Source: Malachius bipustulatus
Taxonomy: Eukaryota > Arthropoda > Insecta > Coleoptera > Melyridae
Direction of reading: 5' to 3'
Assembly: GCA_910589415.1 (NCBI GenBank)
Contig: OU342630.1
Span: 48,454,012-48,518,011, forward strand
DNA length: 64,000 nt
The notes beneath the pieces were generated by a model, which saw nothing but the letters and a program-made list of their open reading frames with translations, was not told the DNA's origin and did no database searches. Both the position numbers and the translations under genes were made by a program. This document shows positions 34,790-47,160 of the stretch, piece by piece. Position 1 is the stretch's first letter. Every line of letters starts with the position of its first letter.

Positions 34790-35945
34790 TAGTATATGAT
34801 TATATGAACGATTATGAAGCCATTATTCACGAGATGACGATAATTCCACGAGCATTAGCGAGCTTTAGAATAATACTGTGCTTTTTCTAGTCTTTCATAT
34901 TATGTATAACAAAAATTTCAAATATTTTTTATACAGGGTGTATCTAAATAACACCGAAAAAATTTAAGAGCTGATTCTTTGGTCAAAAATAAACAAAAAA
35001 TTTCGTATAAACGTGTGTCTAGAAATGCACTCTTTTTGAGATACAGGGTGTCAAAAAAAGATTATTTTACCAGTTTTTTGAAGATATTTGGGGAACCGTT
35101 TGGGGAATGTCATATTATATCATTGATATTTATAGTTACTTTTTTAATACTGAGTTTTTTCATGTGTCATTATAGCGGAGATCTCAGAAATGAGCGAAGT
35201 TTTTTTGCCGTTTTTTTCGACACTTGTCTTGAAACATTCAAAGCGAGTTTTTCATCGTAAATGCCCGTTTTTCTCGAAAATGGCTCACGTTAGCAGTTAT
35301 AACCAAGAGTATCTTTTTGTATAGAAAACATTGACGGTTAAAAGTGTGCTTTTAAAATATCAATTTGCCCAGTGTCGTAGATATTAGGGGCAAAAAAATC
35401 CCCCCAACCCTAAAAATCTCCGGCACTGGCATACTTAAAAAAGGTAGTTAGCATTAAAATAGTTGCTAATATCAAGGATAAGATCTGCAGAAAAGCTTAA
35501 TTCTGTGTCTAATACGGTTCCCGAGACATCTTCAAAAAACGCGAAAAACAATTTTTTTTTGACACCCTGTATCTCAAAAAGGGTGCATATCCAGACACAC
35601 GTTAATAGGAAATTTTTTGTTTATTTTTTATCAAAGAATCCTCCCCTAAATTTTTTCGATGTTATTTAGATACACCCTGTATATTTAACTGCTTGGTAGA
35701 TACTTGTGTGTTCGTTGTAGAAATATCATTTTCTATTCGCAGCTTTGCTCTGTCTATAAAATTCACAGCTTTTGATTGGTCTACGTGGGGGAATTATGAA
35801 TTACTAGAGCTGTGATTGGACACGAGCCGGAAATATGAATTTTAATTCAACACCCATGAATAATAACCTTCATAATTCATCAAAAAAGCTCTTAATAATT
35901 GGAATATTATCCAATAAGAGTAGAAAAAAGAATTACATATGTATA
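34790..35945 (+). repeat. Dispersed repeat interrupted by foldback MITE 3
   Basis: The outer parts (about 34800-34929 and 35683-35945) are homologous to 55915-56340 on the other strand. Shared words include AATAATACTGTGCTTTTTCTA, ACTGCTTGG, GCAGCTTTGCTCTG (CACAGCTTTGCTCTA in the other copy) and AGCTTTTGATTGGTC. The paralogue lacks the foldback that sits between the two parts here. Confidence 0.65.
34930..35682. mobile_element. TACAGGGTG foldback (MITE 3)
   Basis: The left end TATACAGGGTGTATCTAAAT pairs with the right end ATTTAGATACACCCTGTATA. Arms of roughly 175 bp contain a second, inner pair (GATACAGGGTGTCAAAAA at 35041 and TTTTTTGACACCCTGTATC near 35556). The middle, about 35110-35510, is not palindromic and is shared with 39735-40060. 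The empty paralogue at 55.9-56.3 kb supports insertion at a TA. Confidence 0.8.
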
Positions 35946-38900
35946 TCCTTTGCAATACAATAATAACTTGTTATTTTTGCCACACATTGTAGATAATAAT
36001 ACGATTAAACCAGATTTACCTATAATTTCATTCCTAACCAATGCACCCATGCAACAAGGTCAATATAGTTATCATAATTATTACTAAGTATTATTATATT
36101 GATCTTCAACTAATATTTGTTCTAATCTTCCTCATTTGTGAAGGTAATTTCTACGTACAAAATAAAAATACAAATCTTCCTATAAAATTACCTACAACGT
36201 CAAATTTAAACCCATATATGCACCTCCTCCATGTCATTATACGTGGAGATATACCCAATAATTTTAGATCATTCCAAGATACTTGTTTATTTCCTGTAAT
36301 AAAATACATAGGTAGCTACTAATCATGAATAGGAATGAAGTAAATTACATTTTTTTTTACTTACACGCCAAGATAACCTTTCGTGGGGCCTCTTCATATA
36401 AGTAATATAAATGATAAAATTGAATTCTCCATTTTTATGTAGCTTAGGCTACCTAATTTGAATGCAGTGCAGTGACGAAATGATTTTAAATGCTCATGCG
36501 TCGGAGAGGGGTTATTAATAAAGATAAAGGACTCATCCTTCAGGAAATACTGCCTATAAGGGTTTTGCATTTTTTCAAATAATAATATGTTACTAGATAC
36601 ATTATTCCTCTGCCTCGCCTCAAATTCGTGACATTTTTATGTTTCAATTATTTTCAAATTACTATAGCCGGCCTTCACGGAATAAACGCCACGCCATAAA
36701 TATGAAAAGCCAGGCTACTCTAAAAAACCGAAGCAAAAATTACTACAAGTTCATGATGACGTTCGATTTCCATTACCTGTAATAGTAATTCAGAAGCAAT
36801 AATAACCCATACCTTGAAACTATTTTAATCTCGATTTCAATCCCGAACAAGCAAGCCGTTTCTGTATCCGATATGGCGATTATTCCTATGCAGAACGGTC
36901 GGATTCTTGGTAGAATTACGGCGTATTGTTGTTATGATGTAGTAAGCGAACGGCAGCAGAAGGTAATATAATTTCTGGCGTATATCAAGGCAAGAAGGTA
37001 TGTCTAATGTGGTGGCATTCGTGGGCAACAAGCGTGAAGTACACTTTAGACCGCGAAGTAGATTATTACACCACAACCGCGGTCACTTTCCGAGGTACAA
37101 CGATCACTATCGTCGAGAATGTACCACGTTGAATTTCGCTAAGACTGAAACTGTCCAATTGTATTAACATGACTGCATGGACATGATAGAAGCGGGTACA
37201 AGATATGGGAAGAGAAACGCTGAAAGCTCGTTTAGATATTCCTAATAATTATCTTGATGAGTAGTTATGAGATATACCCTCGGATATACCTTTATTTTCT
37301 CACATTGCAGCTATTGAAGAAAAATAATAGACTGCGTGGAGGAAGATAGAAAGAAGAAATCAAAAAAAAAAGCCCAGAGCAGGAAAAATGATGACTTCGC
37401 AAGAATTCGCTGCATGTTATAGGTGTGGTGAACAAAAATAGGGGTGTAATTAAAAAAAAAAAAAAACAAATAGGGGAAGATTACTTGGGGGTTTTTTGAA
37501 TTGTCATGCGTATTGAGGGAGCCGAGGAGGGAGCAGTCTCAAATCCTCTAAGGGATATGTTTGAAATTTCTCAAATTTTATTTCTTTCTGTTTTGAAATA
37601 ACGCCGGTATCTCTAATATAAAGAAAATTTGGAACCCCTTGTATATGTCTAACATGGCAACACCTATTATGATTCTCGTACAAGGAGTTCTGTGTGAGTA
37701 GTTTGACCGTTTGTCGACCAGTTTAAAAGAAAGCAGAAAAATACTGCAAAATATGTATAGCTGGAAGGGTTCTGCATGCGGTGGTGAAAGTTATGGCCTC
37801 TGTAAAAGAAGAAAATAAGAAACATGCATGGATGTGATACAATTTCTGTGATGTGAAACAATGAATTCATATGGGAGTGGTCTCTTGTTGGAATATTAGA
37901 GAAGTCAGCCGGAACATCACATGGAAATTGATGAGCGTTAAGAAGTTATACTGTAGGGAAAGGAGGCTTTATTGAAGAAGCTGGAAGTAGCATAAGGAGA
38001 TGTACGAATTGGTCAAAAAAGCCACTGGCGTGTTTTTTTTAACATTAAAATTTTTCATTTAATTGCATCTTCTTAAATGTACAGTTCCCGACCTATGTTT
38101 AAATTACGAACTTTTCGTTTTAGAAGGTTGGCATCGTTAATTGACACCCAGTAAAATTTTTAAGTATTAGTTTATTCACTGTCGTCTTTTACAGACAAGT
38201 TGGTATCGACTTTGTCATCTGACTATGTGAATTAATAATTTTCCCATTTATCTTTAAACTCGGCTTTTTAATCCAGTCAATGTATTTCGCTTTCCAATTT
38301 AAGATTTAAGATAACTTAATATTTGAAGCATGCAATAATTTAAAATATACTTTAAAAACAAAAATAATTCACTTGGATTTTATTAAATTATATGCACATG
38401 TGGCTCGCTTAATGAAATTATGACGTAATATAGCAGAAGCCCGAGCGCATGACGCAAAATTTAAAAGAGCTTCAATTAATGTTTTTCCTAAGTAACTCTT
38501 TGAAGTAACCTTTTCACTCAGTGACGTCTGTAATAACTATAATACGAATCACTATTTATTACCACTGCAATCAATTGAGCACAATTTAATATGTTTAAAT
38601 CTCGATTTAAATATGCTGAAAAACCTACTATAGGTAATCAAAAAAAAGATTGGCGAATGGCAGAAATATTTTCTTAAGTAGGCTGGGAGGGAGTGACTTT
38701 TTTTCTTTTCCATAACAGGATCTAAAACTTTCCTGTTATTAAGTTGTTATTTTCACCCCTATAGAAAATACAACGCAGGGCGGAGTCTAAAATCTGGTAA
38801 CTTATAATCTAAAATGACCCCAAAAATACTTCAAGAAATAATAAAAGAAAACAATAATAAATCCAATTTGATGGGGAAAGAAAAGTACAAAAATAACAAA

Positions 38901-39734
38901 TGAGATTCTCAATTCAAAATAATCCAAAAAATCCAAAATATACCTACCATACTATACATAATCTCCTAACAACATTGAAATACTGTTTATTAATCACATT
39001 AAAGTAAATTTAAACTAAAAATAGTAATTCAAGGTAAAAACAAACAAATTAAAAGATTTAAGTGAAAATTAAATCCAAGTAAAATTCTCATGCATTGTAT
39101 GCACCTCCGATACAATGGTTACCATTCTGTGTAAGTTGTCAAAGCTAAGATCATAAAACTGTGAGATACTATTGGAAAATTTACACATAAGAAAAACTGG
39201 AGACCTCGCTGGAGACCTAACTAAAACTTTATAGTTGGTGTGCGGAGCAGTAAAATGATGAGCAACTTCTTGAGTTAATTCGAATTCGAGGGATCAAAAA
39301 CGAGAGTTTTCCCGTAACAAGTATGGGCAATCTATAAAATTATGTAGGTGATGGTTAAATTAAAAACCCAACAACTCGTCTGAGTTCCAACGAACATACC
39401 TACTACAAATCTGGATAGAAGAATGGTGTGATCAAAAAAACCTCTAGAAGGGTAGACACACCATCAATAATGAAATCAATCTAATCAATAATGAATTATA
39501 TAAATTTTAAAGATCTCCTTTGAAACTGTTCAAGATTATTAATAAATTTTTACTGTAGGTACTTACTCGCCAATGTTGTCAGTTTTCTAAATTTGTCATT
39601 GTCATTAATACTTATCAAATTTTAGAGAGCAAATGATTTTTTTTGTGGCAGTGAAACAAATTTAAAAAAATTATCAAAAGCAAGTAATGTTCTTGGCCAC
39701 AACAAAACATGTTGCTACTTTTATGTTTTTATCA
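35946..39734. other. Noncoding stretch
   Basis: No complete gene or element recognised. A GC-balanced open stretch of 63 codons on the plus strand (36934-37125, containing GVYQGKKVCLMWWHSW) looks coding-like, but it has no recognisable family and no clean splice sites. It could be a decayed transposon piece. Confidence 0.4.
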
Positions 39735-40165
39735 TAAAATGCTGTTTTTTTCGAAAACAGTTGACAGCTTTTAATGAGACCAGAACACCTTTTTCATGTA
39801 GAAAACATCGACAGTTTAAAATGTGCTTTCACAATGGCAATTTTCCCAGTGTCCTAGATATATTATTAGGGGCAAAAAAATTTCAAGCAACCCTAAAATC
39901 TCCGCTACTGCCATGGGTATGGAAAGTCATTTACGCAGCGCTAAAAAAGTAAATAATATTAATGATAAGATATGCACAAAATTTCAGTTTTATATCTTAA
40001 ACGGTTCGAGATCGAGATATAGTCAAAAAATAAAAAATAAAAATTTTACAGCCTGTACCTAGAAAGAGGTGGTTTTTGTGGACCAATGTTAATAAGAACT
40101 TTTTTTCTTAGACTTTTCACACCTTTTATTTTCCGACAAATATTTTGAAACACTCTGTACTTATA
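39735..40165 (+). repeat. Decayed copy of the MITE 3 interior and right arm
   Basis: Follows 35260-35682 in the same order and orientation. Shared words include TAGAAAACATCGACAG, TTAGGGGCAAAAAAAT, AACCCTAAAATCTCCG, the arm start CAGCCTGTACCT (CACCCTGTATCT in the other copy) and GTTAATAAGAA. The left end is missing or unrecognisable. Confidence 0.6.
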
Positions 40166-40490
40166 CGTTGCATTTTTATAATAAATTAAAGTTTGCGTAT
40201 TTTGTTCTGTAAACATTTGAAATATCACAGATGTACCTACCTACTTAGAAGTTTGAAACCCCTAAAATAATTTTCGAAAATAATGAAAAATGGAGAACTG
40301 GTAAAAATTTCCAGACGTAATGTAACATGCTCTGCCGACGCGGTGATTCACTCAATAAAGGAACCTCAATAAAGGAATAAAGGAAACACCCCGCACAAAA
40401 AAAATCCCCCGGTTAAAATTGCTGAAATTTAAAAATGTTTATAGCGATCAAAAGTCTCCATGGGCATGAAGTCAATATGACTTTAATATA

Positions 40491-40570
40491 CAGGGTGATA
40501 AAATATCTGCGATTTTTTGTTTTTTTCTGTCAATGCATTGCTAACTTATTGTTGGAGCTACAAAATCGGT
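40491..40570. repeat. Orphan TACAGGGTG end
   Basis: TACAGGGTGATAAAATATCT begins a partial element directly left of foldback MITE 4. A possible partner, CCCTGTACACC, lies near 41492, which would make MITE 4 a nested insertion. The match is short. Confidence 0.35.
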
Positions 40571-41383
40571 TATACAGTGTGTGTCACAGGCATGGTACAC
40601 CCCCTTTTTTTTCTTTATTTTTTGAGATAATTTTTTGAAATTTGGTACGTCGCATGTTCTCGATAGAGCGCACTTTTTACCAGAAAATTGAATTTTTTCC
40701 CATTTCCGTTTTTTCCGGAAATGTTACCAACTTTTTATTTTTAAATGGGACATTTAAAAATACATTTAAAATATACATTTGTACGAATCCAACCATACCA
40801 CATAAGTACCATTTTAAATGTCAAATTACAGTGTGCCATGACTATTTCGTTTTACTCCAATTGGATCATCTAAAGCTAGAAAAATTGAATTTTTGTTCAA
40901 AGTACTAAATTAAGTGACTTATGGATAAATAATGCGCACCGGAATGATTTTTTGAGCTGAATTCATTTTTTTCAAATGGTACCATATTGGTACCGAGGTA
41001 CCATCTACTAGTACTTCCAATAAGGGACATTTTGGTGTACCAATTTTGTATCTATGACGAACACAACTGAAGTTATGGCACACTATAATTGAGAAATAAA
41101 AAATTAAATAAAAACAAATTTGACATTTAAAATGGTACTTATGTGGTATTTTTGGCTTCGTACAAATGTATAGAATCCAAAAATAGAATAATATATAGGT
41201 GTCCCATTTAAAAATAAAAATTTGGTAACATTTCCGGGAAAACCGGATGTGGGAAAAATTCATTTTTCTGGTAAAAAGTGCGCTCTATCGAGAACATGCG
41301 ACGTACCAAATTTCAATAAATTATCTCCAAAAAAAAAAGAAAAAAAAAAGGGGGTGTACTATGCCTGTGACACACACTGTATA
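40571..41383. mobile_element. 813-bp hairpin (foldback MITE 4)
   Basis: The left end TATACAGTGTGTGTCACAGG pairs with the right end CCTGTGACACACACTGTATA after minor mismatches. Arms of about 350 bp pair through words such as ATGTTCTCGATAGAGCGCAC and its complement. TA at both ends fits a TA duplication. The frames inside are mirror images of each other and are not genes. Confidence 0.8.
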
Positions 41384-43228
41384 TTAGCAAAAAAGAAGAA
41401 TTTTTGCGGCGTGTTATAATGGTGAAAAAAGAAAAGCAAAAGTCGACTTCATAAAATATTAAAAAAAAATATATAATTTTTTAAATGGGAAACCCTGTAC
41501 ACCTACTATTTTTACATCTTCATATTATTGTCTGGAGAAAATCGAATTGCCTTATACGTATACGCGTATGTACTTTCTAATCTAACGGCCCATTAAAAAA
41601 TAAATCCCATCAAAGAAGAAGAATAATAATTCTGAGCGTCTCTAAGGCAACAAAACAATTTCAAGAAGTAAAAATTGAAGAGGCTCTATCTCCAAGTGTT
41701 AAGTTCGAGGTAGCATTTAGCACCCATTGTATTACAAGTATCAATTAGCATATGCATAGGTGAGAATAGTCGGGCTAGTTGTCGAACACATGGTCAGATT
41801 GTCTGGCATCCAGACTCCAGATTAGCAAACGTGACCGACATCCAGAAACGTAGCTTAAGATAATTTTCAATTTAATATTGTCAATTAAATAAAATAAGAC
41901 ACCACGTTATGTTTGCTTCCTTTCTATAGTTCACCTTTAGAGATTGCAGCAGCGCTTTATTCGTGTACGTGTATCATTAAAGGTGAAGATTCAAAGGTAA
42001 AGGCCAATAAACTTTCATGACAAAAATCATGGGGTCATACGAATAATAATACATAATATATCCTACTAAATATTTTATAGCTGTTTTTTTTATCCTATGT
42101 ACTCATAAATAGGGTATTTTCATGTACCTATATACCGAAGGGATGTGACAATCGTACTGGACATGCTCGATTAAAGACTCTTTAAACGTGTAATAAAAAC
42201 AAAATTGAAATTAGCCTGTGACAGTTAAAACTAGAATCGGTTGGTTTTAAATTTTGCAAATACTAATAAATTTATTAAGGAATGATGAGTAATAACGATG
42301 GCAATCACTATTAAGTGGTCGAAGTGTTAAAATATGAATCACGCAACAGACATCTGAAACTAGACCATTGTTACTAGAAAAATTAGACACCTACGAATAT
42401 AGAATATGTTATAATTGTTGTACTAATCTTAGACAGTTGTTGACTCCCCAGAATTTACCTTTTTATTTTTTTTATTGTCCCTTTATTAGTACAAAAAAGC
42501 TTTTTTTGTATTTTTGCTTATAAAAAAAAACTGACGGAGCAATGTAAATGGTCCCAATTGACGATTTGTAGAGAATTAAAATACGAAGAAAATGAGAGCT
42601 GAAACAACCCGATCGGTTCATTATTAAGGGAGAAGAGTCGATATTGATGGGTATTTCCTGTATGCAAAACCGAGTGAAAACTCAGACGTTTAGTTTTCGC
42701 GTAATTGCAATCAGAAGTTCTTATTCATACCATATTTTGCAGCGATGCTTTGGACGTCGTCTGATTTGAATTTATCAAACGGATCTGGAAAGTATATAGA
42801 AGTATACAGCTATTAAACGTCAATCTGCTGAAAAATAGGTAAAATTTGCGCGCAAACATTATCGAAAACGGCCGAGCGCGTGTCAGTGGTCTTAGAGTGG
42901 GGGTTAGAAGAGATGGTCGACAAAAAATCGAAAATAGTAAACTCGAGTAGAAAACTGTGCATTTAAGAAAGATCTGGGGGCTATTCCGCACAGGCGGTAT
43001 TCCGTTACAATTTTTGTCAAGAAAAAACAAAAAACTCTATTTTCTTGACGATGCAAATTTCTGAATGTTCAGCACCGTTCAGCATTTGACCAAATTCAAT
43101 TAAAGTTCTCCCACTTGATCATTTTTTTTTCTGGATTTGAACACAAAGAGCGTGAAGATGGTCCTCATATCTCAAAACCAAAACTGGTGTTTCTCGCTAA
43201 TTTCCTCTAACTATTTAGGTAGGGTGAT
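41384..43228. other. Noncoding stretch
   Basis: No complete gene recognised. At 42860-42960 a CpG-richer patch includes an ATG in good context (GAGATGGTC, about 42912), opening MVDKKSKI and then a weak GTAAAC donor. That is too little to call an exon. Confidence 0.4.
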
Positions 43229-43552
43229 CTCAAAAAATCTTGCAGTGATAATTTTTTACCGATAAAGAAATTTTCAAAAATTAGAGCTTATGTTAAAGCT
43301 AAAACTAAACATTATGATCGACTCAGGAAAAATTTCAAAAAACATGATTGTAAAAGTAACCCAAATCAAACGGCCCCCAAAGCCTGGTTTTATTCAGCTT
43401 TGGGTTATTTTATTGCAATAAATAGTTATTTGAATTTTGATGTTATTCTTCTCGCTTCTTCTTATTTGGAGTTTCAACTTTAACATGAGCCCTAGATCCG
43501 GCCCTAGATTTTGAAAATACAGGTAAAAAGTTATCACTTCAAGATTATTCTG
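43229..43552. mobile_element. Small foldback element
   Basis: ATCTTGCAGTGATAATTTTT at the left faces AAAAAGTTATCACTTCAAGAT at the right. Inverted similarity continues inward for about 80 bp (TGTTAAAGCTAAAACT facing AGTTTCAACTTTAACA). No coding capacity. Confidence 0.6.
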
Positions 43553-45711
43553 AAAATAAAGAAAATACGCGGAAATTTATTGTAACACTTGGTTTGAAAT
43601 AAAAAAGTAAGAACGTTAGTAACGTTAAAATATTAATATCATTAATTAATATTAATCATTAATCTGATACCTATCATTAATATCAGAAGTATTAATTTTC
43701 AACCCATTAACGGTTCTGGTTTGTCGGAATTGTAAAAAATGAAAAATTTCTTCCTATCTTTATAATCTTTTGTGCGCTGTTTACTGTTTATCTCTAACCA
43801 GAAACACATTAGAGACACCTATCCTGGAATATCGCATCACTGAAGAAAACTGCAATTCCTTTTTTAAGTTTTTAAGTTCAATTTCTTAGTTATAATACGT
43901 TCTTTCAAAACAGAGTGAACCTTGCTGTTAACTGGGTATACCGTTAATTGTATAAAAAAATATAAGTACCTACTTTTAAAAATACTTAATTAGACACTTA
44001 TTATAAACATATTTATAAAAACAAACAATTTTATTGGAATTGGTTATTCTAGCCGTATATAGGTAAAAAGTAAACACGGAGTCGAGTGTTTACACAGGAA
44101 GATTTATTTTATAACTCAATACTTGTGAGAAGTTTTAAAGATGCATATTAGTTTTTGTTGCCGGCCTATTTTATCCATATCGACCCTCTATGAAACTCTA
44201 CACTCTATGCTTCTATAGACGACTCTTCTATTACCTGTGTTCAAACCGTAAAAAACACCTGTTTCCACTTAAATGTTACGATTTGATTCAAGAATTTTTA
44301 AATAAAAAGGAAAACTGTAAAAAAACCGTACATATTATGAAACATTTGAGAATATTTATTAGATTCTCCACCACCTCCACATATGATGTAGGAATATCGA
44401 CCATATGAGGATATTTTTACAGAATTCCTGGAATTCAAACCTGGCACCCTCCTACAACACTTGATGCGGCCTGAAAAGGTAGGTATCCTTTCAGAAACCT
44501 ATAATAGAGTCTGGCATTGAATTTAGCATGCCCTTTGAATTTTATGTCATAGTCGGCCATTTACACTGAAATATATGTATAAAGCTCCGGGTTCGAGAGG
44601 TGAGCCATTCATTTCCATTGGGGTAGCTAATGAATTATTGTTACTTTTATATTCAACGTCTTAGGCTGTACCTATATACCTCTAAAAACTTTTTCTGAAA
44701 GAATCCCCTAAATTTTAAATTTATACAGCAAAACACTTGAGTGAAATAATTGCGAGGACACGCAATGTTTTTAGCGAGGTTTTAATCTCATTTTCATTGA
44801 AACAGCTTTCTTAATAAACTATACGTAAAAAAACCATCATCATTGCAACATTCTTAGCATTTACCTAGGTAGCTATAAGAACTTTTGCAATTTTGTTAAC
44901 TTTAAAAAATTCCGCACGACTACTCAGTGTAAAAAAAAAACACTTTGTGATTGTCTCACCCACCAACGATTTTCTACCCTCGGTTTTACCATAGAATTTT
45001 TTTTATCCTTCTCACATCAAACCAAAACCGTGCACTTTAAAAATGAGCCTGTTTTTGCTTGCACCTGGCGCCTTTTAATATTTATTTATCCTGTCATTAA
45101 TCCGATTAATCGATGAACACAAAAACATTTTTTGAACCATTTTGGTACCAACGATTATGTAATTTTTAAAGAAACAGAAGAATAGGTAGCTAAAAAGTAT
45201 GCTACAAGACAGGGGTAGGGTACTACAACAACAATATCAGCGTTCATATTTTTGTTTTTTTCAGGTGCCGGTGTCTTCTTTTTCAAAATAATTCGAATGA
45301 AATTTCAAACACTGCTAAAGCCCAAGCTGAAGCTATCAAGGACCAGGGTCGCGAAATTATCAGAACACTTTTATTTATGCACCGAGGGGTTGTAAAAAGG
45401 GTTGATACCTAGGCTGACAGGTACAATAATATGTAGACACGCGCAGGAATATCCAATGGATGAGTCATAAAAACGCGAGTAAAAACGCATTACTTATGAG
45501 AAGAGGAACGAAAAAGTAAGAAATTTGGCATTTCCGTATTTGTACCTAGACATAGAGAGAAATTTCTCCTTTGCAACCGGAGGGCGGTTTTAGTGTACCT
45601 ATTAAAAAAAACCACTATTTTGGTATGCACTCATCCCTCGGCCAAGTACCTACCTACTTACTTTATCCGATTCATGCTATTAAATTAAATTATATGTGGA
45701 ACGGTGATACC
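43553..45711. other. Noncoding stretch
   Basis: No gene or complete element recognised; AT-rich with short chance frames. Confidence 0.45.
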
Positions 45712-46209
45712 TATACAGGGTGTACAAACTTGAAGGGGTGGTTCATCTTATAAACGTAAGTTAAAAAAATATGTTTCAGCTCAAAATGACGTTTCATTTA
45801 AAAGATACAGGGTGTCGAACTTTAAAAAAATATATAAAAATATAAAAAAAAAATTTAAGAGTTTTTGGTTATAACTTGTGTAAATTTAAACTGATTTTGA
45901 TGATACTTGGCATGAACAATAAACAAACAAAGGCCTTTATTTTGAATATTTCAGGTTTTATGGATGTCTTCCAGTGACGTAGATATTCGTTTTTTTTTTT
46001 GTTTTTTCCTCTCTTTTCCCTTCTTATCTTTTGCACCATAACTTTTTTTTCCAGTTACAAAACCGTTATTCGATTACCCATACATTTTAGAACAAAAAGT
46101 ATGTATGTCAATTTTTTTCATGCGGCGCACCGTTTTTGAAATAAGTACTTGAAGTTTCCTCAAGAAATGTCACTATAAATAAATATAAATGATAAATACC
46201 CATATTTAT

Positions 46210-46338
46210 TGTTAATTGTTAAAATTTTTATGTTATTGTCTTTTTATGATTGATTGTTTATATGCTGTGTATAAAAGCAACCTGTCACAGACAGGCAGCA
46301 CAACTTTAAATAAAGTATTTCTCTCTCTAATATTTTCA
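46210..46338 (+). mobile_element. Possible small solo LTR (TRIM-like)
   Basis: The 129-bp stretch begins TGTTAATTGTTAAAAT and ends CTAATATTTTCA. It contains a TATA-like word (GTATAAAAGC, about 46269) and AATAAAG (about 46310) before a CT-rich tail, the order expected in a short LTR. Flanking bases TTTAT and TTTTA do not give a clean duplication, so this remains tentative. Confidence 0.35.
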
Positions 46339-46395
46339 TTTTAGTTTATTAGCCAATGGATTTTAGAACCAAAAAGTGTTCTTTAGCTTTTCCCA

Positions 46396-47160
46396 ACTCG
46401 GGTGAAGTTAGCAACGAAAACTTAGCAACGGGAGTGGCTAAACATCCGGCTGCGGTACGATGATAATTTAATTACATAATCTGCTATTATTGCTTTAACG
46501 GGGTTGATTTTTCTCTTTCGTTTGGAAAAATAAATACCCCAGCAACGCACCAAGGGCAATTTTTTAGCCGAAAATCTAAAATTACAACACCTGAATATGC
46601 GGATTCGGAATTTCAAAAAATCACTGTGGCCGTTCTGGGCCCGGGCAAGGCGAGGTTTCACGAAGGGATGATAGGGTGGATCTTTGTCCTTGGGTTGAAA
46701 AAATAAAAATGGGCCCGGGCAAGACGAGTTTTCACAAAGGGCCCAGAACGGCCACAGTGATTTTTTGAAATTCCGAATCCGCATATTCAGGTGTTGTAAT
46801 TTTAGATTTTCGGCTATAAAAACTGCCCTTGATGCGTTGCTGGGGTTTTTATTTTTTCAACCCAAGGACAAAGATCCACCCTATCATCCCTTTGTGAAAC
46901 CTCGCCTTGCCCGGGCCCAGAACGGCCACAGTGATTTTTTGAAATTCCGAATCCGCATATTCAGGTGTTGTAATTTTAGATTTTCGACTATAAAAACTGC
47001 CCTTGATGCGTTGCTGGGGTATTTATTTTTCCAAACGAAAGAGAAAAATCAACCCCGTTCAAGCAATAATAGCAGATTATGTAATTAAATTATCATCGTA
47101 CCGCAGCCGGATGTTTAGCCACTCCCGTTGCTAAATTTTCGTTGCTAACTTCACCCGAGT
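46396..47160. mobile_element. 765-bp foldback with 9-bp target repeats
   Basis: Ends ACTCGGGTGAAGTTAGCAAC and GTTGCTAACTTCACCCGAGT are perfect inverted copies over 20 bp, and the arms continue further. CTTTTCCCA at 46387-46395 and CTTTTACCA at 47161-47169 form a 9-bp direct repeat with one mismatch, which suggests a Mutator-like or similar long-TIR element. A module with CCGAATCCGCATATTCAGG and GGCCCAGAACGGCCACAGTG occurs three times, once inverted (about 46570-46660) and twice direct (about 46737-46800 and 46914-46970). The two open frames in it (minus 46422-46784, plus 46765-47088) translate the same module and are not genes. Confidence 0.8.

Noticed and set aside
42840..42990. Possible first exon MVDKKSKI on the plus strand
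   Set aside because: The donor (GTAAAC) is weak, the peptide is only eight residues and no following exon could be found.
46422..47088. Two 107-120-codon frames on opposite strands with nearly the same peptide
   Set aside because: They translate the same inverted module of a foldback element, so the similarity is structural and not evidence of a gene family.
5120..47160. Shared word GCTAACTTCAC between the 5.1-6.7 kb array and the 46.4 kb foldback ends
   Set aside because: Only 11 bases agree and the flanks differ, so common origin is not supported.
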